Assembly (NCBI RefSeq): GCF_000144625.1
Contig: NC_014376.1
Span: 124,001-188,000 of the forward strand
Direction of reading: 5' to 3'
Origin: [Clostridium] saccharolyticum WM1
GTDB taxonomy: Bacteria; Bacillota; Clostridia; Lachnospirales; Lachnospiraceae
Length of the DNA: 64,000 bases
Numbering within the stretch: position 1 is the stretch's first letter; each line of letters opens with the position of its first letter. Of this stretch, positions 59,747 through 64,000 are shown in pieces. The position numbers and the translations under genes are program-made. The notes beneath the pieces are model-generated. The model was not told the DNA's origin. It saw only the letters and a list, made by a program, of their open reading frames with translations, and did no database searches.

Positions 59747-60481
59747 TTATATGTTTTTCACCTTGGATAGAGCCGCTTCGTCTGCAACAATGATAACATC
59801 TGGATGAAGCTGTAAAATGGAAGCAGGAACCCGGGAAGTGACCGGTCCGCAGATCACATCATGAAGGATGTCCGCCTTATCAGCTCCGCTGATAATCAGC
59901 AGGATTTTCTTGGCTCTCATTATGGTGCCGATTCCCATGGTATAGGCCTGGCGGGGAACTTCATCAATGGATGAGAAGAAACGCTTGTTGGCCTCGATGG
60001 TGCTTTCCTGCAGATCCACAATGTGGGTATCCTTTGGAAAGATGTCGGAAGGTTCGTTGAAACCAATGTGGCCGTTGTGCCCAAGCCCTAAGAGCTGTAA
60101 ATCTACGCCCCCCAGACTTCTTATGATGTCCTCATAACGGGCGGCCTCTTTGCTGGCGTCTGTTTCCGTTCCGTCGGGAATGTTTGTATTTGCTTCGTCA
60201 ATGTTCACATGGCGGAACAGATTTTCACGCATAAAATAATAATAGCTCTGATCGTTATTCCTGGTAAGTCCCTTGTACTCATCCAGATTTGCGGTTTTTA
60301 CCTGGGAGAAATCCAGATCTCCCTTGTTGTACCACTCAACCAACTGCTTATAAGTGCCTACAGGCGTGGATCCGGTAGCCAGTCCCAAAACACAGTTTGG
60401 TTTCATAATGATCTGGGCAGATATAATATTAGCTGCCTTACGGCTCATATCATTGTAGTCTTTCGCGCGATAAAGCTTCAT
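59747..60481 (-). CDS. nagB: Glucosamine-6-phosphate deaminase
   Basis: The 244-residue enzyme converts glucosamine 6-phosphate to fructose 6-phosphate and ammonia in amino sugar breakdown. LGLATGSTPVGTYKQL is the phosphate-binding loop, NLDEYKGL contains the catalytic Asp, and LGLGHNGHIGFNEPS the active-site block with the Asn/His pair. KKILLIISG and the C-terminal LQLHPDVIIVADEAA are conserved. nagA is not adjacent. A terminator lies downstream and a pyrimidine-rich leader upstream. Confidence 0.96.
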   Translation of the reverse strand: MKLYRAKDYNDMSRKAANIISAQIIMKPNCVLGLATGSTPVGTYKQLVEWYNKGDLDFSQVKTANLDEYKGLTRNNDQSYYYFMRENLFRHVNIDEANTNIPDGTETDASKEAARYEDIIRSLGGVDLQLLGLGHNGHIGFNEPSDIFPKDTHIVDLQESTIEANKRFFSSIDEVPRQAYTMGIGTIMRAKKILLIISGADKADILHDVICGPVTSRVPASILQLHPDVIIVADEAALSKVKNI

Positions 60482-60599
60482 TTCTTTATCCCTCCATACG
60501 TTTGAAAAATATTTTATTATATTCTTTTCCCTAGGATATCATTTTTGTGTCATAGATGCAATGGCATTTTGCATAAAATAACTATAAAGGAGTGATGGC

Positions 60600-62285
60600 A
60601 TGCCTAATTATCGAAGACTAATCTCATATATTTATGCCTATGAAGGCGCAGTCAAAGGAAAAAACATCGGATTTGCCAAGATAGAGACGAGAGGGGTCCA
60701 GTGCAAGATTACGGTCAGTGTCAAAAGGATATATGTGGGCGGCAATGATATTGGAGTATTCTTATTAGCAGCCGCAGATCAGGAAATATTCCTGGGCAAT
60801 ATTTTCATACGCGGCGGTTCCGGTGAATTCAGGACTGTGGTATCTGCAAGTGATATCGAACACTCCGGAATTAACGTGGATCAGTGCTATGGATTGACCA
60901 TCCATGATGTAAAAAATACATGGCGTTCTTACACGACCATTTGGGAAGATGCCGTAGCCCATGCGGCAGAAGTCGATCTGGGAAGCATGGCCGCTGCAAT
61001 TTCCGGTAAGGAACAGGCCGTTATTTCAGAAGAGCAGATTAAACGGGCGGTACGTGAAATCGAAGAAGAATTCCCACTGAAGTCTGATGAGTCCCAGGAG
61101 GCACTCCAGACAGATGTTTCTCATGCAGACGAAGCCTTGGGGGCATCTTCCAAAGATCAGGAGGATGAGATGGCTGCTCCGGCGTCCGAAATACAGGAAC
61201 AGCCGGAAGAGAACGATTTGCAGGCAGAAAACCTGGATGCAGAGGCGGAGGAACCGGATGAGGAAACCGGAGCAATGGCAGCACCGGATGACAAAGAATT
61301 GGTGAATGCGGAATCAGAGAACGTGGAACAGATCATGTCTGATGAGACAGAGACAGAGATTGAGACAGAGGAAGAAGTGCAGTATGATGGAACAGAGGAG
61401 ATCCGGCTGGAAGAAGCCGCAGAGTCTGATACAGAGCCTGATGCCTCCGCCGCAATGAATGCCCGGCAGCAGGAATATTGGGATCAGGCAGAAGAGCCAA
61501 TACCGGAAGCTTTACAGGAAGAACTGCAGTCTGCAGAAGAGCCAATACCGGAAGCTTTACAGGAAGAACTGCAGTCTGCAGAAGAACCAATGCCGGAAGC
61601 TTTGCAGGAAGAATTGCAGTCTGCAGAAGAACCGGTATCAGAAGAGCGGCAAAGTGCAGGACAGGAAGACATACCGGATGAATTACAGGGGGAGGAACTG
61701 GAAAACCGGGAAGCGGTGGATGTCCAGGAGAGGGAAGCGGTGTTCAGCGAACCATATCCCTGCAGCGGCCAGGATATGACGGAAGATCATACCCTCTGCT
61801 ACCGGGCAGATGCTGTGATAAAAGAAGACAGGAGCGATCCGGAGGTCCGGCCAGAGCTGGGAAATCCGGATGAATTAGAGCGCCTGCGTCAAAACGAAGA
61901 TATGGAATTAAGCTCCCATGAAATGATCTGGGAGAAACTGAAACGTGAACATACAAGAATTCTGGCTTTTGATTATGAGGATGGCTGTGAAATTCTCACC
62001 ATTAAACCGCAGGATATCGGTCTGCTTCCAAGAGATGCCTGGGTTTATGGTAATAACAGCTTTCTTCTCCACGGTTACTACAATTACCGTTACTTAATCC
62101 TGGCAAAATTATTGAACCCAAGTGGAATGCCCCGTTACCTTCTGGGGATCCCAGGACATTATTACAGCAATGAGCGTTATATGGCTTCCATGTTTGGTTT
62201 TCCAAATTTCGTGCTGTCTAAAGATCAGCCCATGGAAGACGGCAGGTTTGGATTCTGGTATACCGATGTAAAATTAGGGGGCTGA
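60600..62285 (+). CDS. DUF6128-type protein with acidic repeat linker
   Basis: The 561-residue protein has an N-terminal globular domain (about 1-140, ISYIYAYEGAVKGKNIGFAK) and a C-terminal domain (about 430-561, including GHYYSNERYMASMFGFPNF) that together resemble the DUF6128 family as I recall it. Between them lies about 290 residues of acidic, Glu/Ala-rich disordered linker, with three and a third copies of the 15-residue unit AEEPIPEALQEELQS. There is no signal peptide or membrane segment. The function is unknown. It starts after AAAGGAG and stands alone between nagB and the NrdG-like gene. Confidence 0.78.
   Translation: MPNYRRLISYIYAYEGAVKGKNIGFAKIETRGVQCKITVSVKRIYVGGNDIGVFLLAAADQEIFLGNIFIRGGSGEFRTVVSASDIEHSGINVDQCYGLTIHDVKNTWRSYTTIWEDAVAHAAEVDLGSMAAAISGKEQAVISEEQIKRAVREIEEEFPLKSDESQEALQTDVSHADEALGASSKDQEDEMAAPASEIQEQPEENDLQAENLDAEAEEPDEETGAMAAPDDKELVNAESENVEQIMSDETETEIETEEEVQYDGTEEIRLEEAAESDTEPDASAAMNARQQEYWDQAEEPIPEALQEELQSAEEPIPEALQEELQSAEEPMPEALQEELQSAEEPVSEERQSAGQEDIPDELQGEELENREAVDVQEREAVFSEPYPCSGQDMTEDHTLCYRADAVIKEDRSDPEVRPELGNPDELERLRQNEDMELSSHEMIWEKLKREHTRILAFDYEDGCEILTIKPQDIGLLPRDAWVYGNNSFLLHGYYNYRYLILAKLLNPSGMPRYLLGIPGHYYSNERYMASMFGFPNFVLSKDQPMEDGRFGFWYTDVKLGG
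61488..61637 (+). repeat. 45-bp coding tandem repeat
   Basis: Units start at 61488, 61533 and 61578, each encoding AEEPIPEALQEELQS (the third has Met for Ile), and a partial copy from 61623 diverges after AEEP. The first two are nearly identical at DNA level, which suggests recent slippage. Confidence 0.9.
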
Positions 62286-62297
62286 TCCGGCCCCCTA
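62276..62297. terminator. Weak stem between convergent genes
   Basis: AGGGGGC (62276-62282) and GCCCCCT (62290-62296) form a stem overlapping the stop of the DUF6128 gene. No T tract follows. Confidence 0.35.
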
Positions 62298-62309
62298 TCA
62301 GCATATACC

Positions 62310-63005
62310 CTAATTATCAATGCCACGGAGCAAGGCATTGGGAATTAATGGTTTCAGGACATTGAAAAATTGATCCAGTTCTCCCTTGGAAAACGGCTGA
62401 AAGCCGGAACATAGGACCTGTCCGGAATCTGCATAGTTCTGCAGATAGTAATGGGAGCAGCCGGCCAGCCATTCCCCGATATCCATAAAATCCCGTATGC
62501 TGTGAATTCCTTTTACCGCGGTGGTACGGAATTCATAAGGAACGGATCCTTCCAGCAAAAACTCAGCGCTCTCCTCAATCTCTGATATCTTTATGTCCTT
62601 TACACCCGCGGCCGCGGAATAATTATCCCTGCCGGCTTTTATATCCATTGCCACATAATCCAAAAGGCCGTTGGCTGCCAGCCTTTTTAAGACATCCGGC
62701 CGGTAGCCGTTGGTATCCAGCTTGATAAGATAGCCAAGCTCCCGGATATTCCGGATAAAGGATTCCAAATCCTCAGATAAGGTGGGTTCCCCGCCTGTTA
62801 TGCAGACCCCTTCTAAGATCCCTTTTCGCCTGCTTAAAAAATTTAATAGTTCCTCTTTGCTGTATTCTGACTTTGCTTCACTTCCGATCAGTCCGCTGTT
62901 ATGGCAGAAGGGGCAGCGGAAATTACAGCCCCCAAGAAAGACCGTGGCTGCCACATGGCCGGGAAAGTCCAGAAGCGTTGTTTTTTGAAGCCCACATACT
63001 TTCAT
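62310..63005 (-). CDS. nrdG: Anaerobic ribonucleotide reductase activase (NrdG-like)
   Basis: The 231-residue radical SAM protein has the CxxxCxxC cluster motif in GGCNFRCPFCHN and the glycine-rich GVCITGGEPTL. It matches the TIGR02495-type NrdG that activates anaerobic ribonucleoside-triphosphate reductase by forming a glycyl radical. nrdD is not adjacent. The ATG at 63005 is chosen because AAGG lies directly before it; the longer frame to 63029 has no ribosome site. It could also activate another glycyl radical enzyme. Confidence 0.85.
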   Translation of the reverse strand: MKVCGLQKTTLLDFPGHVAATVFLGGCNFRCPFCHNSGLIGSEAKSEYSKEELLNFLSRRKGILEGVCITGGEPTLSEDLESFIRNIRELGYLIKLDTNGYRPDVLKRLAANGLLDYVAMDIKAGRDNYSAAAGVKDIKISEIEESAEFLLEGSVPYEFRTTAVKGIHSIRDFMDIGEWLAGCSHYYLQNYADSGQVLCSGFQPFSKGELDQFFNVLKPLIPNALLRGIDN

Positions 63006-63195
63006 ACCTTCACCATTCCTTTTTTTCATGATATACTATACCAGTATACCATATGAAAACGTCCAAAGGGTATCCCTTTGTGCTGAAATATGAGGCTGTG
63101 ATATTAAGTTTCCAGGTATTTCTTCCCCCGTTATAACGTGATGAACTTTGCACAAAAAGCGTTAATAATCATATGAAAAACAATGAGGAACGACT

Positions 63196-63690
63196 ATGAC
63201 CATCGATGAAAAATATATGCGGGCAGCAATCAGACAAGCAGAAAAGGCAGGCGCCATGGGTGAGGTTCCCATCGGCTGCGTCATTGTTTATGAAGATAAG
63301 ATCATTGCCCGAGGATATAACCGGCGTACCATTGATAAAAATGTCTTATCCCACGCGGAAATCAATGCCATCCGCAAAGCATGCAGAAAAGTAGGGGACT
63401 GGAGGCTTGAGGGCTGTACTATGTACGTGACCCTGGAACCGTGTCCCATGTGCGCAGGAGCCATTGTCCAGGCCAGGATTCCAAAAGTTATTATGGGCTG
63501 TATGAATGCAAAGGCTGGCTGCGCGGGATCAGTCCTTGATCTGTTTCACCAGGACGGCTTGAACCATCAGGTGGAAACGGAATCCGGGGTTTTGGGAGAT
63601 GAGTGCTCCCGGCTGATGAAGGATTTTTTTAAGGCACTGAGAGAAAAAAGTAAAAAGAAACCAGAAGGAATATCCTTCATAACTCCTTGA
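63196..63690 (+). CDS. tadA: tRNA-specific adenosine deaminase
   Basis: The 164-residue enzyme converts A34 of tRNA(Arg) to inosine. HAEINAIRKA is the catalytic HAE motif and PCPMCAGAI the PCxxC zinc motif. The N-terminal MRAAIRQAEKAGAMGEVPIGCVIV is typical, as is CGM-like segment MGCMNAKAGCAGSVLDLF. No clear terminator follows; its last codons overlap the SRP RNA promoter. This gene is unrelated to the Tad pilus tadA at 27,952. Confidence 0.95.
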   Translation: MTIDEKYMRAAIRQAEKAGAMGEVPIGCVIVYEDKIIARGYNRRTIDKNVLSHAEINAIRKACRKVGDWRLEGCTMYVTLEPCPMCAGAIVQARIPKVIMGCMNAKAGCAGSVLDLFHQDGLNHQVETESGVLGDECSRLMKDFFKALREKSKKKPEGISFITP

Positions 63691-63715
63691 CAACCTGCCC
63701 GTTTCCATGTATACT
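63687..63715 (+). promoter_or_regulatory. Strong promoter of SRP RNA
   Basis: A perfect TTGACA (63687-63692), 17 bases and TATACT (63710-63715). The -35 includes the stop codon of the deaminase gene. Transcription would start near 63722, leaving a short 5' extension before the mature RNA. Confidence 0.85.
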
Positions 63716-63746
63716 AAAGTGCGATTAAACCAACACATGTCATAAA

Positions 63747-64000
63747 GTTTCCGTGCAGCCGGGGAGATAGCGGTGCCCTGTACCTGCAATCCGCTCTAGC
63801 AGGGGTGATGTCTCACCCAGGGCTGTCTATTGCAGGGCTGCCCCTGATAAGTGGCGATGACGTTTGGGTCTCACGCAACAGATCTTCATGAACCGTGTCA
63901 GGGCAGGAATGCAGCAGCACTAAGTGGAACCTTCTGTGTGCCGTGAGGGTGCCTGGACCGAGTTAACTGTCAGGGTAACGCCTGTGATAGCGGTTCAAAG
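63747..64000 (+). ncRNA. ffs: SRP RNA, large bacterial type (3' end outside window)
   Basis: The sequence begins CCGTGCAGCCGGGGAG and continues with the conserved GCGGTGCCCTGTACC and GTTTGGGTCTCACGCAAC blocks of the Alu domain. The S domain hairpin with GTCAGGGCA-GGAA-TGCAGCAGC (GGAA tetraloop at 63906-63909) is unmistakable, and TAAGTGGAACC follows. The overall layout matches the Bacillus-type RNA of about 270 bases. The window ends before the 3' strand that would pair with the 5' CCGTGC. Confidence 0.93.

Noticed and set aside
59532..59747. Minus-strand 71-codon frame after nagB
   Set aside because: It spans the nagB terminator, lacks a ribosome site and resembles nothing known.
61333..61590. 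Minus-strand leucine/valine-rich repeat protein
   Set aside because: It is the complement of the 45-bp coding repeat in the DUF6128 gene.

Overview
This window looks like chromosomal DNA of a spore-forming, anaerobic, Gram-positive Clostridia member, most likely a Lachnospiraceae species of the Lacrimispora / Clostridium saccharolyticum type. That assignment is inference from gene content: sporulation and germination genes (a Csp-like subtilase, SpoVG, SpmB, a GerMN-type lipoprotein), a T-box leader, meso-diaminopimelate dehydrogenase, a GlgC/GlgD pair, a Bacillus-type large SRP RNA and several small families typical of Lachnospiraceae. I saw no rRNA, tRNA, insertion sequence, prophage or CRISPR array. 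Coding density is high and most junctions carry clear terminators.

Positions 1-9,000: an AAC(3)-like acetyltransferase; queT behind a structured leader (probable preQ1 riboswitch); a protein of unknown function with internal repeats; murC; then a cluster of tandem DnaA boxes before a DnaD-domain protein and a DnaC/DnaI-type helicase loader; and a Csp-like subtilase. Positions 9,000-16,500: a long PRPP synthetase, brnQ followed by a 17-bp tandem repeat, a YhaO/YhaN-like nuclease-ATPase pair, and asnS. Positions 16,500-25,900: glgC-glgD-spoVG, ddh and a DUF3783 gene on the plus strand; an APH-like kinase, glgB, a GH13 hydrolase, a YaaL-like gene and an ArsR regulator on the minus strand. Synthesis (glgC, glgD) and branching (glgB) of glycogen therefore lie in two facing blocks.

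Positions 26,087-36,412: a Tad/Flp (type IVb) pilus or secretion locus behind one good promoter. It holds two A24 prepilin peptidases, TadZ, TadA, TadB, a TadC with an extracytoplasmic insertion, an Flp-type pilin, a DUF5702 protein, two TadE-like pseudopilins (one with two Cys/His modules) and a membrane FHA protein. This is the most unusual part of the window. It has no secretin or other outer-membrane gene, as expected in a monoderm.

Positions 36,424-40,693: a zinc-type uptake operon on the minus strand, with a Zur-like regulator first, then a small cysteine-rich membrane protein, ZnuA, ZnuC, ZnuB and a lipoprotein, behind palindromic operators shared with a divergent rhomboid gene. Positions 40,694-50,610: rhomboid-HIT-sigma factor, murG, a membrane protein, an ArsC/Spx-like protein, spmB, a MarR regulator with a GerMN lipoprotein, a DUF885 lipoprotein, and a T-box-controlled metG. 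Positions 50,700-64,000: a TraX-like protein, tatD, rsmA, a TetR regulator, oleate hydratase, a solitary OppA-type lipoprotein, a UPF0340 protein, a second HIT protein, bacteriohemerythrin, nagB, a DUF6128 protein with a 45-bp repeat, an NrdG-like activase, the tRNA adenosine deaminase, and the SRP RNA gene cut by the window edge.

Start codons were often moved inward from the longest open frame to the codon with the best Shine-Dalgarno spacing. Those choices are stated entry by entry and were not checked against homologues.
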